Shown here in pieces: positions 26,265 through 35,427 of a stretch of DNA of 64,000 nucleotides (its first letter is position 1; each line of letters begins with the position of its first letter). Position numbers and translations under genes: made by a program. This stretch comes from a candidate division Hyd24-12 bacterium UBA6080. Its GTDB lineage: Bacteria; Fermentibacterota; Fermentibacteria; Fermentibacterales; JCC-6. Location: the NCBI GenBank assembly GCA_002436025.1, contig DIXM01000017.1, positions 1-64,000 of the forward strand, in the 5' to 3' direction. Under the pieces are notes generated by a model, which did not search any database, was not told the DNA's origin, and saw only the letters and a program-made list of their open reading frames with translations.

Positions 26265-27047
26265 ATGCCCGCCTGGAGGCCAGCCGCAGTCTCGAAGGAA
26301 GAGTTCATCCAGTATGCGTGTACTGATGACTATGTGCCGTCGCTCACCACGAGCCCGCCGGGGGGTGGCCCCAACCCCAATCTGCTCTGCTTTATCAATT
26401 CCGGGGGGCTTCTGGGGAAGGGCGTCTGCTGGTGGCATTCCAGGTTCACCCGCAACGCCCTGTACCTTGCCTACTTCGTCCCGGAGCGTCACCGGGCCAA
26501 CAAAAACCATGCCCTTGAGATAATCCGCTCACTGATGCGTGCCGACCGGGTTGTCGCGATCCCGGGTTACTCGAACCTCAGGGATTTCTCGGGTGACCGC
26601 CGGGGCGAGATCCAGAAGCTTCTGGAATGGCGGCAGATATTCGAGGGGGTGGTTCAGTTCGCGTGGATCAACGGGCTCGCGGGCTTTTCAAAGGTTTCAC
26701 CGGAGAAGCTCAAGGCGAAAATGGACGCGCTGCACACCGAGACCTCCTCGAAAGGCGCCGCATATGTCAAGTTCCAGACACCCGGGCTGGACGCCCATGC
26801 GCTTATCGTCACGGGAACCGACCCGGCTCCGGACGGAGGCTACACCGTCCGATACCTTGACAGCAACCTTCGCCTCGAGGCCGAGCTTGCGTACAGGTAC
26901 GGCGAGAGGCAGTTGAAACTCGAAACAGGCTCGGTGGGAGTGCCGCACCTTCAACGGTCCGGCGAACTGGTCCGGATGAGGAAGGCTGTACAGCGCTTCA
27001 TCGAGACGAACTCGAAGAAGACGGCCTACGATGAAGGCGACCGATAA
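26265..27047 (+). CDS. unknown protein, possible papain-like cysteine enzyme
   Basis: A 260-residue cytoplasmic protein with no family I can name. It carries an ordered set that resembles a papain-fold triad: C55 in GKGVCWWHSRFTRNALYLAY, H178 in GLDAHALIVTG and D199/N201 in VRYLDSN. The spacing and local pattern (small residues before Cys, hydrophobic strand after His, D-S-N at the end of the next strand) fit C39- or C1-like peptidases and transglutaminase-like enzymes. The start has a strong GGGAGGAAGG site. Divergent from the HD gene. The activity is inference only. Confidence 0.55.
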   Translation: MPAWRPAAVSKEEFIQYACTDDYVPSLTTSPPGGGPNPNLLCFINSGGLLGKGVCWWHSRFTRNALYLAYFVPERHRANKNHALEIIRSLMRADRVVAIPGYSNLRDFSGDRRGEIQKLLEWRQIFEGVVQFAWINGLAGFSKVSPEKLKAKMDALHTETSSKGAAYVKFQTPGLDAHALIVTGTDPAPDGGYTVRYLDSNLRLEAELAYRYGERQLKLETGSVGVPHLQRSGELVRMRKAVQRFIETNSKKTAYDEGDR

Positions 27048-27081
27048 CTGGCTACGGTCCGGCCTCGCGCCTTGTCTTCAG

Positions 27082-27558
27082 CTACTCCGGACGGATCGTC
27101 TTGGTGTCTGTAGGGTCAAGCGCCACGCCCTCGAGGTCAACGCTGACATTTATCCTGTAGTCGGACTTCTCGCTGGAGGCGAACACCGCAGCCTTGCCCA
27201 GAGCGCCCAGCACGCCGTCCTTCTGAGCCATGGCCTGATTGCTCGAGAGTTTCATGGAGAAGGGCAGTGAGAACTCGACTTCCCGGACTTCCGCGTCCTT
27301 GAGTTCGAAGGGTATCTTTTCGAAGAGAACAACCTCCCCAAGCTTGTACTCCTTCACCTTTTTGTCCTCACCCCTGCCGGTCGTGTAGGTCTCGAACATG
27401 CGCACGATGACCGACTTTACCTTCTGGGGGCTCTTGGCGGTGATGGTCAACTTGCCGTTGATGTTTTCCCCGTCCTTTTTGAAGAACGGAGGAACATCCA
27501 GTTCAACCGAAGCGGTTCCGATGCCGAGGCCCTGCTTGATCTTGCCGAAGAATGACAC
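27082..27558 (-). CDS. SpoOM/arrestin-like protein
   Basis: A compact 158-residue beta-sandwich. The N-terminal block SFFGKIKQGLGIGTASVELDVPP, the strand GENINGKLTITAKSPQKVKSV and the late EVEFSLPF segment match the SpoOM family, arrestin-fold proteins linked to sporulation control in Bacillus but widespread elsewhere with unknown roles. The likely start is GTG 27558, placed 7 nt after GGCGG; the upstream ATG 27585 has no ribosome site. Confidence 0.75.
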   Translation of the reverse strand: MSFFGKIKQGLGIGTASVELDVPPFFKKDGENINGKLTITAKSPQKVKSVIVRMFETYTTGRGEDKKVKEYKLGEVVLFEKIPFELKDAEVREVEFSLPFSMKLSSNQAMAQKDGVLGALGKAAVFASSEKSDYRINVSVDLEGVALDPTDTKTIRPE

Positions 27559-27753
27559 TTTGGGTCCGCCTTTCCGTGAATACATCGGGAGTTGTGGAGA
27601 ACTTCAAAACATACACAAGCCCCCGGCTTTCGCAACAAACCGGGTACCGGGGGCCTGAACCCTGACTCCCGTGTTGCTTATGTTCATAACAATCGGTTCG
27701 CATCGGGAATAACGGGATCTCTATGCTGTAACACCACAGGAAGGGAGAAATCC

Positions 27754-29958
27754 ATGAATCACAGGTTTCCGGCCCTGACGGGCCTTCTTGTCGCAACAGC
27801 ATGTCTCGGGGGGAACGACACCCCCATCACCGCCAGGGGTATCCCCTCGGGCGGCGACCTGGTCTTTCCGGAGGGAGTGGAGATGGCATCGTCCTTCGCA
27901 GAAGAATTCTATGTCCCGGTACAATCCTCGGTGGACCCGGCGATGCCATCCATGGGACTGCCGCTTGACCCCGCCAGGGTGTTCAATCTTGGGCGTCTGC
28001 TTCAAAACACCGGTCTAGAGGAGGTTCCGGCGAGCCTTGTTGAAAACGGCTTCGTGGTGTTCACGCCGTTCTACGCAACGGACAACCCGGTCAGCGCTTT
28101 CGAAACCGTCGCCGCCTTCGACCAGCCCGTCTTCGTCTCCGCGGGCATACCCCTCCACATGCTTCACATCTTCTTCGACCAGATACTTCAGCAGGTCGAG
28201 CAGGACCATCTTGCCCACGACCTCCATGTCCTGTGCGAATCGCTGTACCAGGCCAACATCGACAGGGGCGCCAGCCTGGGCGCGGCTTACTTTGCGGTTC
28301 CGCTGGCCCTTCTGGACCCCGGCTTCGTGCCCGACCCCTCGATCGCGGACGAGGTGGCACGGGAGCTTGAACTGATCGACGCCCACGCTGGGTTCGAGGA
28401 GAGCCCTGTCTTCGGCTACCTCGAGGACTACTCGCAGTACGTTCCAAGGGGGCACTACACTGCAAGCCCCGACCTCGAGCGCTACTTCAGGTCGATGATG
28501 TGGCTGGGGAGGCTCACGCTCCTGTTGAACGGGGGCGAACCCCACGGCCCGCAGAGCGCTTTCCTGGTTTCCGAGGAAGACGCACTGGCAATGACCGCAT
28601 GCGCCGTGATGACGGTGAGCGACCTTGAAACGATAAGGTCCGGGGATGAGCGCCTTCTGGACATATGGGCCAGGATCTACGAGATCACGGCCTTCTTTGC
28701 CGGTTTCGCCGACGACCTTTCGGTGCCCGAGTACGCCGTGGCCGCCACGGAACTCGAGGGTTCTGAGACAACGGTGGACATCGTGTGGAGCACAGGCTTC
28801 TACCAGGCCTTCAGGGAACTTGTGAACACGTCATTTGCCGGACCCTCCATCTACAGCGGCACGGGTGGGTTGGTCTCCATGCCCGACGACCAGGGTGAGT
28901 TCGACCCTGGCGACCTGGCGGGGGCTTTCGCAACCACCACGGGGTTCAGGTTCCTGGGGCAAAGGTATACGCCTGACAGCGAGATACTGGGCAAACTGGT
29001 CTTCCCCGCCGTGGGCGCCACGGCTTCAGGGGGGCAGCGCTTCATGCCCACAGGTCTGGACGTGGCTGCCGCCTTCGGAAGCAGCGCAGCCCGAAGCATC
29101 CTCGAAAGCAATGGCGATTTCGAGTATGCGAACTACGGTGATTCACTGGCTGCAATGACTGCCATGGTTGAAGCCTATGGTCCCGGGGATTGGCACACCA
29201 CCCTTTACATGTCATGGCTTCATTGCATCTACCTTCTGCAGAAGGACAGGGGCGAGGGCTACCCCGACTTCATGCGCACCGACGCATGGGAGGCGCACAC
29301 CCTCTCGAACTTCCTGGCCTCGTGGGCCATGCTCCGTCACGACACCATCCTTTACGCCAAGCAGAGTTACACCATGGAGGCGGGCTGCGCGCCGAACTTC
29401 GACGAACCCGTTCCATCCGCGGGTTTCGTGGAACCGGTGCCTGAAGTCTACGGGGAACTCACGGCCACACTTGAGATGGCAAGAAGGGGGCTCGAGCACT
29501 ACGGCCTTGTGGACGATGCCCTTACAACAAGGTTCGACAACGCAGTGAGCATCACCGAAAGGCTGCGGACCATAGCCGAAACGCAGTTGAAGGGCGAAGC
29601 CATCACAACTGATGACGCCGATTTCCTGAAGGGCTTCGCGTCCCGGCTCGAGAGCGCCATAGCCTGGGGCGGCGAAACATCCGAGGGGCTCGAGACGACC
29701 CTTATCGCCGACGTTCACACCGACCAGAACTCGGGGTCGGTTCTCGAAGTGGCTTCGGGCGATCTGGACTTCTGCATAGTCGCCTACATGAGGCCGGACG
29801 GTCATGTGGAGGCAGCGATAGGCCCCGTGCTCAGCTACTACGAGTTCACGCACCCCATGGCGGACAGGCTCACCGATGAAGCGTGGCGGGAGATGCTCCG
29901 TGGACCCGAAGCGCCCGAGCGCCCCTCCTGGACCGGGGCTTTCATCGCGAATCCGTAA
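27754..29958 (+). CDS. DUF3160 lipoprotein
   Basis: A 734-residue exported protein with a likely lipobox (LLVATACLGG). It then follows the DUF3160 pattern: LVENGFVVFTPF, FVSAGIPLHMLHIFFDQILQQVE, RYFRSMMWLGRLTLLL, RFLGQRYTPDSEIL and a late LYMSWLHCIYLLQKD. The family is large, extracytoplasmic, alpha-helical and without assigned function. ATG 27754 follows AAGGGAG. The leader region contains an 8-bp GC stem (27619-27626 with 27647-27654). A MITE-like element follows the stop. Confidence 0.8.
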   Translation: MNHRFPALTGLLVATACLGGNDTPITARGIPSGGDLVFPEGVEMASSFAEEFYVPVQSSVDPAMPSMGLPLDPARVFNLGRLLQNTGLEEVPASLVENGFVVFTPFYATDNPVSAFETVAAFDQPVFVSAGIPLHMLHIFFDQILQQVEQDHLAHDLHVLCESLYQANIDRGASLGAAYFAVPLALLDPGFVPDPSIADEVARELELIDAHAGFEESPVFGYLEDYSQYVPRGHYTASPDLERYFRSMMWLGRLTLLLNGGEPHGPQSAFLVSEEDALAMTACAVMTVSDLETIRSGDERLLDIWARIYEITAFFAGFADDLSVPEYAVAATELEGSETTVDIVWSTGFYQAFRELVNTSFAGPSIYSGTGGLVSMPDDQGEFDPGDLAGAFATTTGFRFLGQRYTPDSEILGKLVFPAVGATASGGQRFMPTGLDVAAAFGSSAARSILESNGDFEYANYGDSLAAMTAMVEAYGPGDWHTTLYMSWLHCIYLLQKDRGEGYPDFMRTDAWEAHTLSNFLASWAMLRHDTILYAKQSYTMEAGCAPNFDEPVPSAGFVEPVPEVYGELTATLEMARRGLEHYGLVDDALTTRFDNAVSITERLRTIAETQLKGEAITTDDADFLKGFASRLESAIAWGGETSEGLETTLIADVHTDQNSGSVLEVASGDLDFCIVAYMRPDGHVEAAIGPVLSYYEFTHPMADRLTDEAWREMLRGPEAPERPSWTGAFIANP

Positions 29959-29964
29959 TCGTGA

Positions 29965-30124
29965 TTGGGGGACACAATACAAAATTACGTTGAGAGGTAA
30001 GAGGCGATTTTAATAATGTTCAAGTTGGTGTTTATCTTTGCGCAAAAGTTCAAAGATAGTCTTTAACATTATTGAAATAATAGAACCCGTGTTTTCAACA
30101 TGATTTAGTATTGTGTCCCCCCAA
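29965..30124. mobile_element. MITE-like inverted-repeat element A (about 160 bp)
   Basis: Begins TTGGGGGACACAATAC (29965) and ends with the near-perfect inverse GTATTGTGTCCCCCCAA (30124). The termini are about 23-24 bp with a few mismatches. The interior is AT-rich and has a second nested dyad (AATAATGTT near 30014 with AACATTATT near 30065). The same termini flank element B 2.4 kb downstream. No coding potential. The shape fits a non-autonomous element mobilised in trans, possibly by a RAYT/IS200-like or other transposase not in this window. Confidence 0.8.
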
Positions 30125-30300
30125 TTTCCACTTTCGTAACGCCTGCCCGTTGCAGCCCGTCCTTGAGACAGCGGCAGTGTTTTGGATGAATCTTGACAAT
30201 CCATCTTTTAACACTATTTTGCCGCAGGACCAAACGGTCCCGGGATTAGAAAGCTTCTTTACAGGTGTTGAGACTACGCTTTTCGAGAAGGGGGTGCCCG

Positions 30301-32478
30301 ATGCTTCAGCTCCTTTGGGTTCTTTCAGTGGTGGCGACAGCGCCGACCGGGACGATAGGCGCACAGAGGACTGAAGAGGCGCCCGTTATGGACGGATCGC
30401 TGGATGATGCAGTGTGGCAGGGCTGCACCGGGGAAACCTGCGACCTCTGGCAGTTCGCCCCTGACTACGGCAGCAGCATGAGCCAGCCAACGACCGTAAA
30501 AGTACTCTACGATGACACCATGATCTATTTCGGGTTTTTCATGCAGGATACGCTGCCCGACCGGATGATCGATGCGCTGACCCCCAGGGACAACTACATC
30601 AACGGGGAATGGATAGCGGTCCTGCTCGACACCTGGAACGACGGCCGAAGCGCCTTCAGCTTCGAGGTCAGTCTGGCGAATTCACAGATGGATTCACGCC
30701 TCAACGAGCACGGAGGGTGGGACTACGGCTGGGACGCCGTCTGGGAAAGCAGTACAGCAAGGCTTTCGAACGGCTGGTCCGCCGAACTCGCGATACCGCT
30801 GAGCTGCCTCAGGTTCCCCGACCGTACCGAGCAGACATGGTCGGTAAACTTTCAGCGGATACTCAGCAGGACCTCCGAGAACGGATGGTACATGCTCTCA
30901 GCCAGCAACCAGATGGCAGACCTGGACGACTTCGCCTCCATTTATGGAATCAGCGGCATTCATGGCTCGCTCGGGCTCGAGTTCCGTCCCTACGCCGCGG
31001 GGCGCTACTACGACTTCCAGACCCAGGATGAGGAGGACGGCTCGGCCGACGTGGGGATCGACGTGAAGATGGGGCTCACGAGCGGCATCACCGCCGATTT
31101 CACCCTCAACCCTGACTTCGGGCAGATCGAGGCGGACGAGGCCGAGATGAACCTTGGGCACTTCGAACTCTTCCTCGAGGAACGCAGGCCCTTCTTCATG
31201 GAACGCAGCGAGCTTTTTAACATGCCCTTCAACATGTTCTACTCCAGAAGGATTGGCGCCGTGGGCTGGAACGGCGATCTCATCCCCATTCTCGGGGGGG
31301 CGAAGATCTCGGGGTCATTCTCCGACGGATTCAGTTTCGGTTTCATAGACGCGGTCACCGGAAGGGTGTGGGAAGACGACAGCACCCTTGTTGAACCCGG
31401 AGCCAACTACAGCATTTTCAGGGGAATCAGGCAGTTCGACGGTTACAGCTACCTCGGGCTTTCCGGTGTTTCCAGGGATGTCTGGGCGCAGGAGGGGCTG
31501 GACTCCGAGAGCAACAGGGCTTTCGCGCTGGACGGCGCCATCGAGCTGCCGGGCAACCACCTGTTCTCCGGGTCGGCAGCCCGGAGCTGGAATACCGGCG
31601 CTGAGGACGATGGGGCGTACGGCTTCGAATTCGCAAAGATCCGAAGCACCCTGGGCTACTGGGTCAACGGCAGCCAGGTCGATGAGGGCTTCGACGTGAA
31701 CGGCACCGGCTACACAACCTTCACGGGATTCAGGGACCTGGGTTTTGGTGCTTCCAAGACCTACAGACCCGAAAGCACCTTCTCAACCTTCAGCATCTGG
31801 GGCAACCACAACTACACGGCGCAGATCGAAGGCGAGGTCCTCCAGAACTGCACCCATGCCGAAGTGAATGGATCTTTCAAGAACGGCTGGAACTTCAACA
31901 TTTCCGGAGAGCACAACGGCGACTTCTTCGACCCCTACGAAGGGCCCGAGGGCAGGTTTTACGGCTCCAGCACCAGCTACTTCGTCGGAGGGGGATCGAA
32001 CCCGTACTATCCCCTGAGGTTCTGGGTGGGCAACGGCGGAGGCCAGTTCAACTCGGGCGGCACGTTCAGCAACTTCACGGGAAGCATCCGCTACCTGCCC
32101 GTTCCCGTGTTCGAGACCAGGGTGTCCGCAAACTGGTTCCGCACATTCGACACCGACAACTACAACTGGGAGGCCGGAGCGTTCGACACCCGCTCGACCG
32201 ACTGGAGGTCGGCCACTCTAAGGCTTGCCTACATGTTCAACCCCGACATGAACCTGAGGCTCTTCTCCCAGTACTCGAGCTTCACGATGGACTACCAGGC
32301 CACGGGCGAGACCGCTGGCGACGAGGTTCGCAGCAACCTCCTCTTCGCCTGGCAGTACCTGCCCGGAAGCATGTTCTATCTGCTTGGGGAAACTGTGTTC
32401 GACGGCGACGGCGACGGCAGCTTCAGTGATCCCGACCTTGGCGTGTACGCGAAGGTGACATGGTACCTGCCTGTGTAA
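30301..32478 (+). CDS. DUF5916 protein: CBM9-like domain plus outer-membrane-type barrel (copy 1)
   Basis: The signal peptide is followed by an N-terminal carbohydrate-binding-like domain (APVMDGSLDDAVWQ, then VKVLYDDTMIYFGFFMQD). The DUF5916 region comes next with the hallmark FTLNPDFGQIEADEAE...LEERRPFFMERSELF and NMFYSRRIG. The C-terminal 400 residues alternate aromatic and polar strands as in outer-membrane barrels. A second copy lies at 57025-59169. The start at ATG 30301 has GAGAAGGGGG. The gene is bracketed by two MITE-like elements. Confidence 0.85.
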   Translation: MLQLLWVLSVVATAPTGTIGAQRTEEAPVMDGSLDDAVWQGCTGETCDLWQFAPDYGSSMSQPTTVKVLYDDTMIYFGFFMQDTLPDRMIDALTPRDNYINGEWIAVLLDTWNDGRSAFSFEVSLANSQMDSRLNEHGGWDYGWDAVWESSTARLSNGWSAELAIPLSCLRFPDRTEQTWSVNFQRILSRTSENGWYMLSASNQMADLDDFASIYGISGIHGSLGLEFRPYAAGRYYDFQTQDEEDGSADVGIDVKMGLTSGITADFTLNPDFGQIEADEAEMNLGHFELFLEERRPFFMERSELFNMPFNMFYSRRIGAVGWNGDLIPILGGAKISGSFSDGFSFGFIDAVTGRVWEDDSTLVEPGANYSIFRGIRQFDGYSYLGLSGVSRDVWAQEGLDSESNRAFALDGAIELPGNHLFSGSAARSWNTGAEDDGAYGFEFAKIRSTLGYWVNGSQVDEGFDVNGTGYTTFTGFRDLGFGASKTYRPESTFSTFSIWGNHNYTAQIEGEVLQNCTHAEVNGSFKNGWNFNISGEHNGDFFDPYEGPEGRFYGSSTSYFVGGGSNPYYPLRFWVGNGGGQFNSGGTFSNFTGSIRYLPVPVFETRVSANWFRTFDTDNYNWEAGAFDTRSTDWRSATLRLAYMFNPDMNLRLFSQYSSFTMDYQATGETAGDEVRSNLLFAWQYLPGSMFYLLGETVFDGDGDGSFSDPDLGVYAKVTWYLPV

Positions 32479-32479
32479 C

Positions 32480-32642
32480 AATTGGGGGACACCATACTAA
32501 ATTATATTGAAAGCCGGGGTTCATTTTTTCAACAAAGTTAAAGAGCAACTTAAAGTTCTCGGCAATGTCAAACACCAACTTTAACTTTATTAAAAAATGG
32601 CGCACTTCTTTTCAAGATAATTTAGTATGGTGTCCCCCAATT
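32480..32642. mobile_element. MITE-like inverted-repeat element B (about 160 bp)
   Basis: The terminal inverted repeats are perfect over 25 bp (32480-32504 against 32618-32642; outer end AATTGGGGGACACCATAC). A perfect inner dyad AAAGTTAAAG / CTTTAACTTT forms a second stem. It fills the whole gap between two convergent genes: it begins 1 nt after the TAA of the DUF5916 gene and its last base is the final base of the corA stop codon. It could therefore also work as a two-way terminator. It shares its termini with element A. Confidence 0.85.
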
Positions 32643-33598
32643 CAGATCCAGCGCTTGCGGCGCACAAAAAGCACGAAACCAACGACGAAGAGGGCCACGA
32701 AGGTCCAGAACGCGGGGTAGGCGTACTCCCAGTTCAACTCGGGAAAGGCCTTGAAGTTCATCCCGTAGACGCCTGCCAGGAAGCTGAGGGGCAGGAAGAT
32801 CATGCTGAACACCGTGAGCCTGTTGATTATGCGGTTGGTGCGGTGGCTGACCATTCCCATGTAGAGGTTCAGGGTTTCGTTGAGAACGCTTCGAATGCCG
32901 GCGATGTCCTCTCCCAGGCGCCCCATCCTGTCGGAGAGCATGTCGAGTGAAGGCTGCGTGGTCTCCGATACGAAGGCTGACTTCCGTGTGGCGAGGTCGT
33001 TGAAGAGGTCGCGTGCGGAAAGGACCGACCTGCGGGTTGCCAGGATGTCACCCGTGAGCTTCGAGACCTCGGAGAATATCTCGTCGGTGACCTTGTCGAA
33101 AAGGCGCAGCTGGATGGCTTCGGCCTCTTCGGTGTAGTGTTCGAAAACGCGCCTGTGACTCTCGAGCAGGCTCGATCCCAGCTCGAAGAGAAGAAAACCC
33201 GATGATCTGGCGAACTTCTTGAAGTCGTCGTGGTAGATCCTTTGAATCCGGTCCATGATCTGTGATTCTCCGTGAACCACCGTGACCAGGAAATTCCCGC
33301 CCAACAGGAACGACAGCACACCGGTCTTCAGAACCCGGTCCTCCACCCATGTTTCGGTCACAGTGAAATGCAGGGCTTCCCCGTTTATCTCAAGGTGAGT
33401 TTCAGGTTGAGGCCCTTCGATGAGTGATGCCGCGTCCCGTGAGACACCAAGGCGGTCCATCGCGTCGCGGATTGCGGACTGCTCTTCGGTGCCAGCCACT
33501 ATCCAGTAAAAGATCCCGGCGTCCGGATGCTGCGCCCAGTCCCCGGGGCTGAACGCCCATTCCCTCTTGGCCGCGAAGTCAAAGGCGACTATCTGCAT
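32642..33598 (-). CDS. corA: CorA-family divalent cation transporter
   Basis: A 318-residue protein with a long helical cytoplasmic domain. Two C-terminal membrane helices follow, joined by the signature YGMNF (SFLAGVYGMNFKAFPELNW), and the protein ends in the basic tail RRKRWI. CorA pentamers carry Mg2+ (or Co2+/Ni2+) across the inner membrane, with the GMN loop as selectivity filter. Start ATG 33598 follows GAGGGG. Its last codon abuts MITE-like element B. Confidence 0.9.
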   Translation of the reverse strand: MQIVAFDFAAKREWAFSPGDWAQHPDAGIFYWIVAGTEEQSAIRDAMDRLGVSRDAASLIEGPQPETHLEINGEALHFTVTETWVEDRVLKTGVLSFLLGGNFLVTVVHGESQIMDRIQRIYHDDFKKFARSSGFLLFELGSSLLESHRRVFEHYTEEAEAIQLRLFDKVTDEIFSEVSKLTGDILATRRSVLSARDLFNDLATRKSAFVSETTQPSLDMLSDRMGRLGEDIAGIRSVLNETLNLYMGMVSHRTNRIINRLTVFSMIFLPLSFLAGVYGMNFKAFPELNWEYAYPAFWTFVALFVVGFVLFVRRKRWI

Positions 33599-33613
33599 GC
33601 GTCCCCTCCGCTT

Positions 33614-35311
33614 TTAGAGCTTTCTGTCATCCACCGAATCGAGCCAGGCTGCCACGGGGGCAACGATGGCCTGTATGGCGCCGTTCGAAAAAGGATCGCG
33701 AAGGCCTGCCGCCTCAACAAGTTTTGTGAAGGGAAGGCTGCCCCCGAGACCACAGAGCTTCACGTAGTCGCGAAAGGCCTGGGGTCTGTCCTCCCGGCTT
33801 CGTCCCCAGAACTCGAAGGCGCACACCTGGGCCAGCGTGTAGTCGATGTAGTAGAACGGATCTTCGAAGATGTGTCCCTGTCTGAACCAGTATCCCCCGC
33901 CCTCGAGGAACCTGTCGTCCCCGAAGTCGCGGTGGGGAAGGTACTTCTTCTCGATGGCCCTCCACGCTTCGCGGCGGCCGGCGGGTGTTGCATCGGGGTT
34001 TTCGTACACCCAGTGCTGGAACTCGTCAACCGTGACGCCGTAGGGGATGAACAGCAGCGCCCCTGCAAGGTGCGAGAAAAGGTACTTTTCAAGGTCCTCA
34101 CCAAAAAATCTGTCCATCCAGGGCCAGGCGAAGAACTCCATGCTCATGGAGTGGATCTCGCACGCCTCGAGCGTGGGGAAGTGATACTCGGGCAAACGGA
34201 AACCCCTTGAGCGGTAGGCCTGGAAGGCGTGGCCCGCTTCGTGTGTTAGAACGTCAACGTCGCCGCTGGTTCCGTTGAAGTTGGAGAAAATGAACGGCGC
34301 CTGTTCGTCCGCGATGTAGGTGCAGTACCCTCCGCCAGCCTTGCCCTTGCGTGTGACAAGGTCCAGAAGGCCACGCTCGGTCATGTAGTCGAAGAACTCC
34401 CCGGTCTCGGTAGACATTTCAGAGTACATGACCCTGCCATTCCCAAGTATCCAGTCCGGGTCGCCCTTGGGGGTCGCGTTCCCGGTCAGATACTCGAGCG
34501 TCTCGTCGTAAAAGAGCATGGGCGAGACACCGAGCCTTGCGGCCTGGCGCTTCCTGAGCCTGGTTGCCAGGGGCACGATTGATTCGTGGACCTGTTTTCT
34601 GTAATTGGCCACCATGGACGCGTCGTAGTCGGTCCTTCCAAGACGGGCGTAGGCCAGGGGAATGAAGTTCTCAAAGCCAAGCTTCAGGGCAATACCATGC
34701 CTGAGCTTCACGAGCTTGTCATAAATGGAGTCGATCCGCTCACCGTTGTCGTTGTAGAACGCGCTGACGGCTTCGACGGCGGCTTTCCGCACCTCCCGGT
34801 CAGGTGACTGGGTGAAGGGCTGCATCTGGGCAAGGTTGCGGTCCTGCCCCTGGAACGGTATCGAAGCCGATGCCTTGAGCTTCACGTACTCGCTGGCAAG
34901 CACGTTCTCGGCCTGAAGGTCGGCCATGACCCCGGGGTTGAATGTCTTCATCTGCAGTTCGGCCATCCTGAAAAGCTGCTCTCCCCACTGCTTTTCAAGC
35001 TCAGCCCTGAAAGGTGATCCCACCAGGGCCCTGTAGAAGTCGCTCTTGAGCCCCTCGTAAACCGGACCAAGCTGGTCGAGGGCATCGTTCTCGGCGTCGT
35101 AGAACTTGTCGGTGGTGTCTATGGTGTGCCTGATACGTCCGATGGCGACCATGGATTCGTAGGAGCTTCGGACCCCATTGATAATGGTCATCACGTCGTT
35201 CTGTTCATCGGCGGACCGGGCGTTCTCGAACCTGGCCGTCAGTTCCTTCATGGATCTTTCGAAATCGACTCGGTCGGGCCGCACGTACCTGAACTCGCTG
35301 AATTTCTTCAA
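33614..35311 (-). CDS. M3-family oligoendopeptidase
   Basis: A 565-residue cytoplasmic metallopeptidase. The zinc site HEAGH is at residues 357-361 within DVLTHEAGHAFQAYRS, and the third ligand is in the TLEACEIHSMSMEF helix about 25 residues on. Family blocks CTYIADEQAPFIFSNF and GGGYWFRQGHIFEDPFYYIDY are present. Such enzymes cleave short peptides. The start is TTG 35311 behind GGGAGAAGG. It ends 15 bp before corA on the same strand, so the two may be co-transcribed. Confidence 0.9.
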   Translation of the reverse strand: MKKFSEFRYVRPDRVDFERSMKELTARFENARSADEQNDVMTIINGVRSSYESMVAIGRIRHTIDTTDKFYDAENDALDQLGPVYEGLKSDFYRALVGSPFRAELEKQWGEQLFRMAELQMKTFNPGVMADLQAENVLASEYVKLKASASIPFQGQDRNLAQMQPFTQSPDREVRKAAVEAVSAFYNDNGERIDSIYDKLVKLRHGIALKLGFENFIPLAYARLGRTDYDASMVANYRKQVHESIVPLATRLRKRQAARLGVSPMLFYDETLEYLTGNATPKGDPDWILGNGRVMYSEMSTETGEFFDYMTERGLLDLVTRKGKAGGGYCTYIADEQAPFIFSNFNGTSGDVDVLTHEAGHAFQAYRSRGFRLPEYHFPTLEACEIHSMSMEFFAWPWMDRFFGEDLEKYLFSHLAGALLFIPYGVTVDEFQHWVYENPDATPAGRREAWRAIEKKYLPHRDFGDDRFLEGGGYWFRQGHIFEDPFYYIDYTLAQVCAFEFWGRSREDRPQAFRDYVKLCGLGGSLPFTKLVEAAGLRDPFSNGAIQAIVAPVAAWLDSVDDRKL

Positions 35312-35427
35312 AACCTTCTCCCTGAGCCCGCGCCGGTCTTTATTGGGAACGGGCGTCGTTCGTATGCCATTACCCGGTTTTCCTGGTTCGTGGCATTATA
35401 CGATGATGTTTCACTTATGCAATTTGC

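Noticed and set aside
26130..26510. N-terminal extension of the HD-domain gene to 26510
   Set aside because: Would overlap the divergent gene at 26265 for about 250 bp; the best ribosome site is at 26123-26129.
27619..27654. GC stem (8 bp) upstream of the DUF3160 gene as a riboswitch
   Set aside because: Only one short stem with a 20-nt loop; no conserved aptamer pattern recognised.
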